Below, piece by piece: positions 45,657 to 56,977 of a stretch of 64,000 nt of DNA. The translations under genes and the position numbers were made by a program. The stretch covers positions 90,498,469-90,562,468 of the forward strand of contig JAQMRL010000003.1 in NCBI GenBank assembly GCA_035578175.1, given 5' to 3'. Position 1 is the stretch's first letter, and every line of letters begins with the position of its first letter. The stretch is from Catonia carolina (taxonomy: Eukaryota > Arthropoda > Insecta > Hemiptera > Achilidae). The notes beneath the pieces were generated by a model. That model had not been told where the DNA came from, did no database searches, and saw only the letters and a list, made by a program, of their open reading frames with translations.

Positions 45657-45754
45657 TACACAGTAAATAGGAATCGCTAACTAATTAAAAAATACTTATA
45701 AAAATATTGTAATGAATTTGTCCATGAAATGCAATAAGTTTTGGGTTATTACTA

Positions 45755-46015
45755 GTGTTTAAGCAGCTGATATGGATGAACATTGGTAATGTTGATGTTT
45801 ACTGCCAGCTTTCTCACTTTCATTTACACACATACCAATTATACTGCTTTATGAACGGCCTTAAATGTTTCAGTGCACAATTAAACCTTTTCCCAATACT
45901 AGAATCTTCATTAAAGTTGTTTTTGAGACTTCCTGTCACACTTTTAGAATTAGAAAGAATGAGGAAGTGTTTCAGCAATGGTTATAATAAAACCTTTGAA
46001 GACTTTTTAATTGTG
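45755..46015 (+). pseudogene. Possible hAT transposase dimerisation-domain remnant
   Basis: The ORF ends FPILESSLKLFLRLPVTLLE, then LERMRKCFS. This resembles the hAT C-terminal dimerisation motif (LLxLPVTxAxxERxFS), with the usual ASAERSFS degraded. Only this segment matches; upstream catalytic parts and termini are not seen. It could be chance in an AT-rich ORF. Confidence 0.25.
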
Positions 46016-46199
46016 TAAGCCTTGCAATAAAAAAATGGAGAACGAAGGTTATGAATTGAAGAGATTTTCTTCCTTAGTTGTACAGCAGCACAATAATATT
46101 TTTATTTAAGTTTTTTTATAGTTGACATAACCGAAAATATTACAGAAACATAAAACACACTACAATAGATATTTTAATTTTCAATAACGAATGGTTGTT

Positions 46200-46600
46200 A
46201 TTTTTGTTCAGTAAACAGCCAAAAGGGTGATTTGAACCTCTAGAGACTTTACTAAGTGAAATAAGGAGTGAGGGGGTTTACGATGCCTTCCTCAATAAGT
46301 TTAAATAGTATCGTTATCAGCATGCCAGACACACCAAAAAGCACCAACTTTCCACCCTGCAAATGACACTTTCACTTCATTAACCACAGGGTCTGGCTGC
46401 ACAGTGAAATTCATTACTTTCAGAAGAGATACCTAACTCTGACTAGTCTTTTCCACCTCTACCTCTACTTTTCTTAAATAGTTCAGTTATATAATTGGCT
46501 GAAAATGTGATAAGAAACAGAACTATTTGTTTTAGCCCTGAAACTAGCAGATCGGTTGCAATTTATTTAACACTCCACATGCTTGTTATGGGACACGATT
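46200..46600 (-). repeat. Repeat D copy 3
   Basis: Minus strand: GCATGTGGAGTGTTAAATAA, GTGCAGCCAGACCCTGTGGT, GAAGTGAAAGTGTCATTTGC, TGGCATGCTGATAACGATAC, AGAGGTTCAAATCACCC and an end GGCTGTTTACTGAACAAAA. It aligns with 41232-41640 in opposite orientation, 5 kb away. Confidence 0.85.
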
Positions 46601-47261
46601 GGTTATAAAACTTAAAATCACGGGAAATCACAGGAATAAATTTTTATTTTATTAATGGGTTGCCTATTAATAAATTTTCCAGAAAATATATTTTTATTTA
46701 CAACAGGGGTGTTACACGAAAAATTTAAAACAAAGTGAATAATTTTTCTTTGCTGCAGCATGTACGGCAGTATAATGACGGCGTAATAATTCACATACGT
46801 AAGTTTTACATAACGGGTAGAGTTGTGATAATCAATTATTACGGAAAGTCCCGCGACCTGCTGTTACACAATGTTAATTGTAGTGGGTTCAAATATATGG
46901 GTCAGGGAGGTACTTCTCTGGTTGCTAATTGGGTACTTCCCTACACTGAGTCCACCCTTCTCACATGTAATGAGCCAGCTACAACACTATCACTACTGCT
47001 GTTACTAATTCACTACTAACTACTGCTTTTGCTACTTCTAAGTAGTAATATTTCTTCTAGAATACTTCCTAACAGTATGTCTAGTCCTTCACATTTGCCT
47101 GCGGGTTAAAGTTAAACATTTTAAAGAAAATAATCTGCATAAAAAGTAGGTATTATATCGTATTCTTAGGCGGAAAAATTATAAATTATGTATCTAAATC
47201 GGAAATTAAATTTTGGATAATTTTCATAAGAACGTTCACTATTGTCACTGAGTAAACCGTT
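46601..47261. other. Region without a recognised gene
   Basis: A 94-codon plus-strand ORF at 46735-47019 covers a mixed stretch with GTGGGTTCAAATATATGGG, which could be a decayed B box, but no family is recognisable. Confidence 0.35.
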
Positions 47262-47395
47262 CAGTCTTCTGGTAGCTCAGCTCTGGAGTCACAGGTTCGA
47301 TTCCCAGTCAGATCCGGCACAACCTTATCGCTCATTCACATCTATCACACTCTCCATTAATCTTAAAGGGCATAGCAGTTGAACGTAAAAAAGAG
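47262..47395 (+). mobile_element. Possible tRNA-derived SINE, fourth type
   Basis: TGGTAGCTCAGCTCTGGAG and CACAGGTTCGATTCCCAG resemble an A box and a consensus B box about 20 bp apart, closer than in a real tRNA. GATCCGGCACAACC and a body without match to A, B or C follow. Single copy in the window, so the family is unproven. Confidence 0.4.
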
Positions 47396-48194
47396 AAAAT
47401 CTTTGCTAAAAAAATATTTTTTCAATATATTCGTCGTCTTTTTCAGTCTTTAGTCTTTAATCTTAGCCCTCTGTGCATAAATGCATTATTGTTTATTAAT
47501 GTTATCTTTTATTAAATACACACCTATTAGGTAATAATCAAAGACATATATTAAAAACGGGATAAAAACAGACTAATTGTTTTTCGGTTTCCTCTCAAGA
47601 AGATGACGCGAAAATCTATAATTCTTCTTCTTCTTCAGATGATCATAAAGTTGTTGCATTGCAAAATATAAAAACCGAAACACGATATTAATGTATTACT
47701 GATTGTAACTGCACAAAACTATATGATATTATAAAAAAAAATTCAAAAACTTTAAGAAACTAAAACTCACAAAGTATACTTTACGTATTTAAAATAAATA
47801 AAACCTTTGAAAAAAATCTCTAATTTAAAATTGTTAAAACCCCCAATTATGCTTCAAGAACTAAGGACACTACAACCAAGTTTTCAAAGAAAAATAACAG
47901 TTATTAAAATCAATTTTTAATGAAGTTCTCAGGTCATTCTGATCGAATTTATAAGGAGAATTTTCAAACACAATGTGCAGAAAATTTTAATTAATTGATA
48001 GAATTGAAAAATACAGTTTTGATGTGATTGCCTCCGATTGAGAAGAATAACTCGCTACAAGTGAATTGGGTATCGATTCCAACTAATAACTGGAAATAAG
48101 GACGTTGACGGGAAAAGTTTGATGTATGGCGTTATCAGTGCAATTTTAAACTGGAGTCAAAAGGGTTTTGGATTATGATGAATGAATAAAAAAA
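47396..48194. other. Region without a recognised gene
   Basis: AT-rich; a TTCTTCTTCTTCTTCAG run at about 47620 is acceptor-like, but no open exon follows. Confidence 0.45.
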
Positions 48195-48800
48195 ATGGAT
48201 AGACAAAGATAATGGCACTCAGGGGGAAGGAGCCAGTCAGAAGTAAAATTGTTATAGATAATAATATTTTGGAACAGATATCCCATTTTCAATATCTAAT
48301 TTGCAAGATTACATACCAACAGGATAAAGATGCTTACAATAAGATGCACCAATTTCAGCAAAAATGAGGAACTATCTACCACACCTTAAAAAATAGCACT
48401 AGCAAAATACGAGGTTGAGATTTTATAAAAAAAATAGCAGTTCCGATCCTACACTATGTCAGTAAACTTAGATGCTATCAAAGCGAGAGAGGAGTAGATT
48501 GTAAGCATCTGAAATGAATTTTCTTCGACATACGTATGGGTGTAGTAGGGAAGATCGTTACAGGAATACCGAGGTAAGGAAAGAACTCACCATCTGTTCT
48601 ATATATACCTTGTCATATTATGACAAGGTATCTCAGAACAGAATGCAGCGGTTAGAGCATGTGAACAGAATGAGGGAGGATAGAATACCTAAGCAGACAC
48701 TGGGCTCTAAGCCGTAGAACGAGGACGCCCGAGAAAGAGATGGCCAGATTTGAGAGGTTTGGAACAGGCAGAGATGCCAAATCTTTAAAAGACAGAAGAA
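48195..48800 (+). pseudogene. Non-LTR retrotransposon C-terminal remnant (second type)
   Basis: MALRGKEPVRSKIVIDNNIL, EQISHFQYLICKITYQQDKD, then GTIYHTLKNSTSK and FIKKIAVPILHYVSK. A shifted frame continues MNFLRHTYGCSREDRYRNTE, VRKELTICSIY, HVNRMREDRIPKQTL and RRTRTPERDGQ. This is the well-known insect LINE order KGKxPVRSKI...LEQVxxFxYLG...GTIxRTLKNK...MRFLRxxxGxxxxDxxRNxxIRxEL. Four or more frame breaks occur. It is related to, but distinct from, the remnant at 16262. Confidence 0.85.
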
Positions 48801-49660
48801 AAAGAAGAATATGAATAGATAAATATTTTACATAAACCGTTATTATAATAAACAAGATTATATATCCTTAATTTTTGCTAATATTCACTTGTAGGCATTT
48901 TATGACTACTGAATATGCTGTGTAAAACGCTGAAAAACTTTCTGGTAAAAAGAATATTGTGTGATAAAAGGGAGTTTACATAGGGTGTGGTGAACTATAT
49001 AAAATATACTTTACTAAAACAGTTGAAATATAACCTTACTACCACTTCTTTAGTTACTTCTCAATTACAATGCACTTAATCCAGTAAAAATTATAGGAAT
49101 TTTTTACCACATTGTTTTTTGCTAAATTTATTATCAGCTATTCTCTTTTGTAGCCCCCATATTTTTAATCAAATAATTACTTTATCTGGTTTTTGGTATG
49201 GAAAAATTAGTGCTATAATATTTTAAACCTCTAATTTCTTTCTCACACCAATTTTCGAATAAGAAAGTAATTGTCAATAAATTTAAAGCTCAAATTTACT
49301 ACATTTATTACAACCACAAAAGGTTTAGAACTGCGTTTATAACACGCTCACTGGGCATACTCCCAAAAAAGTAGCCTCCTCATTCTAACAAAAATCGAAA
49401 ACTTTCTTTTATGGGTAATAACACTTCCTAATAGGCTACTAGCTACAAAAAAAAAATGTTAACTACACTTAGTGGTTTTTATAGCATACCGTGTTCAAAC
49501 TAACAAAACCGCATTTGTTTTATACCGGAGACTAATAAACTTTGTGTAGTAATAATGCTTTTAAGGAAATTCTGAGAAAATAAATTCTAGTACAGAATGT
49601 TGGAAAAAGCTGCTGTATTGTAATACTAATCAAACAAATCTCATTCCAAGAAAAAAAAAT
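48801..49660. other. AT-rich region without a gene
   Basis: No ORF or known repeat recognised between the LINE remnant and family E copy 1. Confidence 0.5.
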
Positions 49661-49836
49661 CTGGTGTGAAACACTCACACAACTTTCTCTTGCCAATGCA
49701 AATAATTAACAATAAACCTAAAATTAGTAATAAAACATTAGAAATAAACAAAAAACTAACCTCAAAAATATAACCTTATTTTAATCATGAATGAAAGACG
49801 CAAAATGAAAATAGACCTCAGTTTGGCTTAAAAATA

Positions 49837-50176
49837 CAGAAAATAACTCTTTCACGCTAAACTAGGCTCTGTAGAGAAAAATGCTAGAAATAAAAGTTCT
49901 AGAGCATTTAATTTTCTATAAAGTTGATTATAATATACTTTTGTCGTAAAATGCATACTTAGGCCGAAATCTTTAAAAAATCAATTTTCCACACGCGTTT
50001 TCGTGAGAAAAAACAGAAAATCGCTAATACCGCTAAACTAAGCATTATACAAAAATTGTTTGAAATAAAAGTTGTAGGGTTTTAAATTCTCTACAACTTT
50101 TATTATATATATTTTTGCGGTAAAATGCATAATAAAGCCGCGATCTTGGAAAAACAATGTTTTTACGTGAAAAAAG
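49837..50176 (+). repeat. Two tandem ~177-bp units inside family E copy 1
   Basis: Each unit starts CAGAAAAT and GCTAAACTA, then has GAAATAAAAGTT, a pairable CTACAACTTTTAT-type segment, GGTAAAATGCATA and CGTGAAAAAA. The second starts at 50014. Copy 2 at 59895-60785 also holds both units. Confidence 0.8.
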
Positions 50177-50435
50177 CCTTACCGAGAATTTCAGCAAACA
50201 TGGCGCCTACCCTATCTTGTAGAGAATAAAAAATTAAGTAAACCAGGCGATTTTTAAAAAAATCGTAAGACCAGTTTTTGAGAAAATCGCAAAAAAGTGA
50301 AAAATTATACAAATAAACTACTACTTCCGGTTGACCGATTTTGATGAAAATGTTCGTGTCGGGTCCAGTAGTGGTATGTAACTTAAGTTTCAAGTTTCAA
50401 GTTCGTACGATGTTCCGTTCTTGAGATATTCTGTT

Positions 50436-50461
50436 CACACACACACATACACATACACACA

Positions 50462-50515
<54 letters not shown>
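50436..50515. repeat. (CA)n microsatellite inside family E copy 1
   Basis: About 80 bp of CA repeats with a few TA interruptions, at the point where copy 3 has none and copy 2 a short TG/CA tract. The 94-codon minus-strand ORF across it is a repeat artefact. Confidence 0.95.
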
Positions 50516-50518
<3 letters not shown>

Positions 50519-50811
50519 CAATCGCTAAAAACATGTTTTTTGGGTTCAGGGGGTCTGAAAACGTATAGATCTGGTGGAAACTCGATTTCGAAAAATCGAC
50601 ATGAAAACAATACTTTCCTTCCTATATATTCATATAGGCAAGAGAAAGTAATATAGTGCAAAATCATACGTAATTTAATTCAAAATCTTTGTTTATTACG
50701 TGTAAGTTATCACATGTATTTATGTACTTGCATTTTTATACGTTATATTAAAAATATTATTTCATGTTACAATTTTACATATTATTGATTATTTGGCGTT
50801 TATCACTAAAC

Positions 50812-50990
50812 TGGCCGACCAGTGGTGTAGTGGTAAGCACAACTGGCATCTACAACAGGAGTTTGGTTTTTATTCCCGGTTAGATCGAGCATTTTTTCAT
50901 CATTCATTTTCATAAATATTCTCTTCATCGTCTGGATTAGCAGAAATGTGTAAAACAATCGGAAGTAAAACCCTTACAAACATTCCACTA
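50812..50990 (+). mobile_element. SINE-C copy 5
   Basis: GGCCGACCAGTGGTGTAGTG, GTAAGCACAACTGGCATCTA, a damaged B box TTTTTATTCCCGGTTAG, and ATTTTTTCATCATTCATTTT. The tail is diverged from copy 4. Confidence 0.7.
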
Positions 50991-51446
50991 GCCTTTTAAG
51001 AAAGTTTGTGTAATGATGTTTAAGTTTATACTTTTCATAAAAGTTGCTAAAACGTTAAAATATCACAAAAATGAGATAATACACAATGAAAAATGCATAC
51101 ACAGTACTAATATATTTTTTAGAATTATTTGAATTCAAAAACGAAACACTCTCAAAAATTTGTCAAGTAAGTGTCAAAATTTGGAATAACCTTGATGAAA
51201 ATTATAATAATATGAAATTGCTAACTGCCATAGAAATAATGTAAAAACTATAGTTTTTCATTCCTAAAATATTTATGGTCTGTACCTTTACCGAATCGTT
51301 ACTGTAAATTAAGAACGACATATTTCTTGATTTAGTTTAATATTAATATTTAGCCGTTCCATAAAAAAATTCATATTTTGATAACCCAATTTTACCGATT
51401 TCAAAGAGCAGAATTTGGAGGAACTAATTAATGATCAAAAAAAACT
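50991..51446. other. AT-rich stretch without a gene
   Basis: No feature recognised between SINE-C copy 5 and the hairpin at 51447. Confidence 0.5.
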
Positions 51447-51472
51447 AATCGTTTCTCTGACGAGAAACGATT
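51447..51472. repeat. Perfect 11-bp hairpin at the left edge of family E copy 3
   Basis: AATCGTTTCTC and GAGAAACGATT around a TGAC loop. Possibly the folded end of the element or an older repeat that it joined. Confidence 0.7.
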
Positions 51473-52312
51473 GAAATAAAAAGTTCAGGTTTATTATTAT
51501 TCTATAACTTTAGTTTCTTGCGCTTTGCCTTCAAATTAATACTAAGGCCCCAGTCTAAACAAGAAATCTTTTTTTTAGCACGAGAGCACAGCAACACCCA
51601 CGAATTTAACAAAACCCGACGCTTATCCCATCTTAAAGAACACCAACATGAGGCGATTTTAATAAAACGAATGGGATCTGTTTTTGAAAAAAAATATAAA
51701 AACCGTGAAAAGTCATACAAACTGCTACTTCCAGTTAATACTGCCGGGTTAAACTAATGGTTTACTAGCTAGTGGTTAAACTAGCTAATTTTTGGCGACA
51801 AAGATTCCGTGTTTCAAATCCTAGTAATGGTAGTTAGTTTTGTACGGATTTTTATACAAGGCAGTGATAACAGGTGTACTTTGATGGATGGGATCGAATT
51901 AACAATAGTCTCTCAATAATGGTCGGCCTGAGTCTGTCCAAGAATATATTTCATTTAAAAGTGGTAAATATCATCGTCTTAGGGGATTGTTTATTAATCT
52001 TAAATTAAATATATCGCAGTATACCCATATTAGAAATAAGAATAGTAATAAGAATCCTCCGGTTGACCAATTTTGATAAAAATGTTCGTGTCGGGTCTAT
52101 TCGTGCTATCTAACTTAAAATTTCAATCTTCAAATTTGTTCGATTTTTCGTTTTTGAGTTATATTCTTTACGCAGAGAGACCAATCAAGAACATGTTTTA
52201 CTGGGGTTTCAGAGAAGCTGAAATCTTGTATTTCCAGTTAAAACTCGTTTTCAAAAATTTGACAGAAAGAACATTACTTTATGCTTCATATAGGACAACA
52301 GAAAGTAAAAGA
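51460..52312 (+). mobile_element. Family E copy 3, split by a SINE-A insertion
   Basis: The left part (to about 51742) aligns with 50060-50330 of copy 1: GAAATAAAAAGTTCAGG, CAACACCCACGAATTTAAC, GAGGCGATTTT and AAACTGCTACTTCCAGTT. The right part (from about 52060) resumes TCCGGTTGACCAATTTTGAT, ATGTTCGTGTCGGGTCTA and AGACCAATCAAGAACATG, ending CAACAGAAAGTAAAAG. There is no CA microsatellite at the equivalent site. It is more diverged than copies 1 and 2. ORFs at 51502-51757 and 52073-52453 are accidental. Confidence 0.8.
51743..52022 (+). mobile_element. SINE-A copy 5, inserted in family E copy 3
   Basis: CCGGGTTAAACTAATGG (head with a deletion), a degenerate B box GTTTCAAATCCTAG, body TACTTTGATGGATGGGATC, GGTCGGCCTGAGTCTGTCCA, and an altered end AAATTAAATATATCGCAG. 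The host element continues on both sides with CTTCC(A/G)GTT-like sequence, possibly the target duplication. Confidence 0.8.
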
Positions 52313-52453
52313 AGGGTGATGATTTTCAGTTTCAAAATGAAAAATTCCACAGTTAGAAAAGAAAATCATAATTTATATTCGGAGACTTTTCAATATCGAT
52401 TTCGTTGCTGTCTTGTAGAGGAAAGTCTAAATACTGAGTTTATTCACGGTTGA

Positions 52454-54955
52454 TATTAAGAAAAAGTATTTTATCTTATTTTAAAAATTATCCGGAATAA
52501 ATTCTCTGCCGTTTACATTTTACACTTCCAAAATTTAATCAATTTAAGTGGGCTCCTTGTTTTCATCTTTAAAAATGTTCCGATTTACAAAAAAAATATC
52601 AAAATTGAACGGAGAAGTTTTAACTGATGCTTGTATAGAAAAGCTTTTTATAAATTAAATATTAAAGTTAAAAATGTTTAAATTTAAAAGTAAACAGCTA
52701 ATGGATTCTGAATGATTAACGATAAGGAACATTTTATTTACTTAGCCGGCAAATTATAATATTGTTACAGAACCTTAGTATTTTTAAGCAATCCTTAATA
52801 ACTACAATCAACGGCGCTACATAATTAAGTACAGGTATCTAATTACAAAAAAATTGAAATTAATTTTGCGTAGATAATCCACAGAAATACGTCAAAACAA
52901 ATATATATGACTTGATAAATCTGTTCGAAAAACAAATCATATTTCCATTTTAACTGATTTTAAATAATTACTAATTTACGTACATAATACAAATTTAGAC
53001 GAAAACAGGCCTAACTAATTCATTCGTGTAATTTTTTACCGCATACACACGTTAGGATTACCAAAAATCCAAGTCAAAATTAATTTAAATGAAAAATAAT
53101 TATGAAATAATAAAAAACAACTGATATAATAGTTTCATCATTTCTTATAAAGAACATGAAAATTGCTGTCGATAAAATACAAAAGATATCTGAATATTGG
53201 AAAATATAATACAATAGAGCAGAAGTAAAATAATTCATTTCGCAATAAGTAATTAATGATATTATTGTTAAACACAAATAAACCTTCGTAAATTTGTACT
53301 GTACAATTTTTTAACCCTAAATTGCATTAACATTACTGTTATTGATTTTGTATTATATATTTATATAAAATAATGAAATCCCAATTGGACGATCGGATAG
53401 GCAATGAAACAAAGACAAAACAATAAACTGATGAAAATTCTACAATTAAAATTCATTTAAACCGTGAATAGCTACATTGTTTTTGGTATAAATCTTCTTC
53501 AACAAATACAATATTAATAATACTAAATAATTACAGTATACAATTTCATACATTTTGAATCAGACTGAAATTCACATTCGGTTGCCATCTGTTAACGAGT
53601 TATTTTGTATTACAAAAAGTATTAAAAAAAACGTCGAAATTTCCCTATCAGATTTATAAAACAGAATGTTCCACGGCGATATAACCAAAATTAAAGGACA
53701 GATTTATGGTATTAGAATAATACATTTACGTCAGTCTGAAATTTTGTTTTTCCAATTATATAAATATTGCGACAAAATTACAATAGCTTTTATGTGAGTT
53801 TTGACAGAGATGCAGTCTGTGGTCGCACGGACGCCGATTAGTAATTTATTGTTGCTTTTCTACGTTCTACGAAATCTTGTCTTATTGACTTAAATCCTAT
53901 GCAGTTTTGGATATGTCTGTTTCGTTTCCTAAGAGCATGATACGTTCAAGGTATTCTAAGAGTAAACATTTTGTCTAAAACCCTTCTATATGTCAATATT
54001 GGAATATTTTGTTGTCCCCCCAAAACCTTATCCCGGAAGGCGATACGGACTTTAAAATTGTCTTCTGTAGCATCAATTCTGAAGATCTTTATTGTATTCA
54101 ATTTTTATTACAAAAACTCACTGCACAATTTCTATATATAATATTTAATTTAACGGATAGTGGGGAATTCTTTTTTCTGGAGAAGAGGTACCCAGTGGTA
54201 TATTCTCCGTTTACAACTCTAGGAGTTGTCCATTTTTCAGACCAAGAGGTCTCTGCTCTAATGTCGCTTTAGATGTAGTACAGTTGCGAAGTTCCTTGTA
54301 GCAAGGTAACGGGCTAGTTGGTTCGGACCGGCATATAGTCATTCGCGAAATTTACTATAAAAGGACGAAGTTAATTCCTTTACAGTTATGAATTTGAAAT
54401 CGTCGTGGAAGGTTTTTTGAGTGCAAAAACATGAGCACCAGAAACAAGTCTTAAGAAATTTTATTGAGAAACTTGGATCAACTTAAAGTTGAAGATCTAA
54501 ATGGAAAGTTTTAATATTGACATACTTTGGTGTAACCAATGTTAATTTAAGAAAATATGAATGAAATATTTGGATGATTTTTGCATTAAAACATTTTGTT
54601 AGCCCTTTTCCCACATGTCCAGTCAGGTCGCAAGAGAATTTCATAAATTAACAATAAGTGATTAATAGATGTTGGAAAATGAAGCCCGCCTGTAAAACAT
54701 TGTAATATACAAATTTAAGTTAAAACAAAAATAAAATTATAGTTTAGTTTATCATGAAGCGCAATGAGCGGTGTTTTACTAGTTTTTCTTTTTCTCTTTA
54801 TTTAGGAAATTCACAATCTGTTGGAAACAATCAGTGAATGTGATGACACAAAATTTGGAAAAAATTAACATGATAAATAAACGTGAGTGGACATACAGTC
54901 CAGCGACAGAACTCCGACGTGAATAGATAAGTGTAGCATTAAGTGCAGCAGTTAG
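52454..54955. other. Long AT-rich stretch without a supported gene
   Basis: An 87-codon plus-strand ORF at 54009-54272 and the mixed stretch 54160-54330 show no known domain. No repeats matching other parts of the window were seen. Confidence 0.45.
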
Positions 54956-54959
54956 AACA

Positions 54960-55305
54960 CTGTAAAGGATAGTCAATTACAGAAGTACGTCAATTAATGA
55001 GATCACGGCTCCATCGACGTTTTTATCGTCTCATTGGATTGTTTGGGAGAGTCTGAGTAGCGAGGTTTGAGATCAATGGGTTATGGTGGTTCAAAAGTTT
55101 CTTCCTAAATTTTGTATAGAGTTTTAAGAAAACGTCATTTATGTAGGATACGTTTAAGTCTGAGTGTAGCGTTTTATTGGTTACATAATAGGAGGCGCTT
55201 ACTATCCTCCGCAAAACCTTTGATTGAAAACGCTGAATTTTTTGCTAATACCGATGGTTTTGCACAACAGTAAAGATGACTGGCATATCTCCATATTGGT
55301 CGAAG
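54960..55305 (-). pseudogene. Jockey-type LINE C-terminal remnant (subfamily K copy 2)
   Basis: Minus strand: LRPIWRYASHLYCCAKPSVL, then after frameshifts QRFQSKVLRRIVSASYYVTN, KTLHSDLNVSYINDVFLKLY and FRKKLLNHHNPLISNLA, ending TLPNNPMRR and a stop. The KPSVL.K.QRFQSK and TLHSDL motifs link it to the copies at 30955 and 59072. The C-terminal 63 codons are intact. Confidence 0.85.
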
Positions 55306-56547
55306 GTAAAAGCTTTAATTGGTTAATTTAGATGTAGTTGGTACCTAGTTTTTACTAGTTTTTAAAAATAATCTCTTAATTATGAATTTTTGCAAGCATA
55401 TCAAAAGCTTAAATTGAATTACTTTGCGAAAAATTTTCAATTCGTATTTATTTTGTAACACAGTGCGTGAAATTTACTTAGTAGTATGCCGTAGTAAAGG
55501 ATGATGAAATATATAACTGATGTAATACGGTGTAGTAATTTTACTGTACACGAGCATCGAGGTAAGATATTCATATCGAGGCGCTCGTACACGTAATGTT
55601 GTTTATAACATTACGGGGTATCTTGATAATGAAGTTCTATTATATTTATAGTACATGTACTGTACTTTATTTATGTTGTATAACGTACTTGTATGCATAT
55701 TCTATTCGATGAATGAGGAAATGAAGATGATAGTATGGGGAAAAGAGTTAGTCAGCAAATCCCATCCGCCGTGTTTAGAGTCTGTGACAAGGAGTCATGA
55801 AGCGAGACCGAGGAAGGATATTGAAAAGAGAAAAAGGTTGAAAGTTGTAAAAGTGTATGTATAGTGAGCGACTGACGGAGAGAAAGTTAAGGAAAATGAG
55901 ATAGAAGAGGAGAAAACAAGTGGAAAAGCAGAGGAAAACAGTAACGGCAACAAACAACTCTCGGGTATGAGGTAGCTTATACGAAGGGCACGAATAACAT
56001 CGTACATAAATATAATACAAAATATACCATATACTGTACACACAAAAGCACTTCTCTGTATATGAATACAGTACACATTTCAGGAAAGTAACGCTGTGCA
56101 AGGAGCTTAATGTTGAAGAGACATGCTTGTAATTAGCGTTAGCTAAAAGCCGAAAGCTCTGTTTGTTACCTTCACTTCATGTTTTCAGACTGCAGCATCC
56201 CAGAACTGTAATGTAAAACGTATGATTTCACGTTTTAATATTATTTTAAATTAAAGTTTTCTTATTTAGGCTAACATCTGTTACTAATATATGCGATCAT
56301 TAATTTTCATTAAAACATTAAATACTTTAAGATTTATTTTTTAAAAAAATGATGAATTTTGTTCACTGTGTCAAACATTAAAATTCAGTTCTACAGAAAC
56401 ATAGTACTATAATAATTCAATACAAAATGCGTTATAATTATAATTTTTTTACATACTGTGATGTACTATGTCATATTATTTTGTGTATAATATATAAATA
56501 ATAAGATTCGTACATTTTAATATTATGGGTTTTGTATTGTAATATTT
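55306..56547. other. Region without a recognised gene; purine-rich block 55710-55980
   Basis: A GA-rich stretch produces overlapping long ORFs on both strands (55655-55864 plus, 55775-56101 minus), which is typical of composition bias. No domain was recognised. Confidence 0.45.
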
Positions 56548-56609
56548 GGAAGGTTCTAGAATAATCTGTTTGGAACCTCCCAAAAGGCTAGCGTGGCAAC
56601 GTATATAAG
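56548..56609 (+). promoter_or_regulatory. Heat-shock element followed by TATA box
   Basis: GGAAGGTTCTAGAAT contains a perfect three-unit heat-shock element (GAA-nn-TTC-nn-GAA at 56549-56561). TATATAAG follows at 56602-56609, with GAACC between. HSE plus TATA at this spacing is the layout of heat-inducible insect promoters. No downstream ORF or donor confirms a gene. The adjacent GC-richer region (56560-57000) could be transcribed. Confidence 0.35.
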
Positions 56610-56638
56610 TAGGAGTGCTCTATACTAATTTTCAAGGC

Positions 56639-56977
56639 TGATGAGCTCTAAACGTATGCATTGCCCCTACCTACTTTATAGCTAGCCAATTACTTGCCAG
56701 CAACGTTGCCTCTTTTAGCTCTGTTAAGTATTTTTTCAGCCATTTTTTTGGTCTTTTAATATCAATTATAATCTATAAAGATACAATCAGCTGATTATAT
56801 TATAAAGTATTGCATGTTAACGCGCTCTATAATCGATGTGTTCAGTACGAGATGCAAGACAAGAGTGAACTAGTGCGGCTCTTATAGGCATGCGTGCATA
56901 ATATTTGTCAGATACAATCTGGCAACGCTGGCAAACGTTCTGATTGGTCTAAACGTGTGAAACAGCAGAGCTCATCA
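56639..56977. repeat. Possible short inverted-repeat element (about 340 bp)
   Basis: TGATGAGCTCT (56639-56649) and its perfect inverse AGAGCTCATCA (56967-56977) bound a segment. Further in, CCAATTACTTGCCAGCAACG pairs imperfectly with CTGGCAACGCTGGCAAACG and ATTGG. The order of matching blocks is consistent with long decayed inverted arms, as in a MITE or foldback. Confidence 0.4.

Larger units (their letters stand above)
49665..50655 (+). mobile_element. Family E copy 1: compound non-coding element
   Basis: About 1 kb. The left end has ACTTTCTCTTGCC (49682-49694) and the right end its perfect inverse, GGCAAGAGAAAGT (50637-50649). Inside are two tandem 177-bp units, a stretch of shared unique sequence (CTTCCGGTTGACCGATTTTG, ATGTTCGTGTCGGGTCC), a CA microsatellite, and a 3' part with AGACCAATCGCTAAAAACAT. 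The right end itself folds back (TACTTTCCTTCCTATA with TATAGGCAAGAGAAAGTA). Other copies are at 51460-52312 and, inverted, at 59895-60785. No protein is encoded, so a non-autonomous transposon is likely. The superfamily is unknown. Confidence 0.75.

Noticed and set aside
49665..50655. Family E as a Helitron because of its right-end hairpin
   Set aside because: No TC start or CTRR end and no Rep/helicase sequence. The conserved ends are inverted, which Helitrons lack.
50383..50667. 94-codon minus-strand ORF with long Val-Cys repeats
   Set aside because: It is a translation of the CA microsatellite within family E copy 1. The corresponding region is not open in the other copies.
55655..56101. 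Overlapping ORFs on both strands in a GA-rich tract
   Set aside because: Open frames on both strands are caused by purine bias. No domain or splice evidence.
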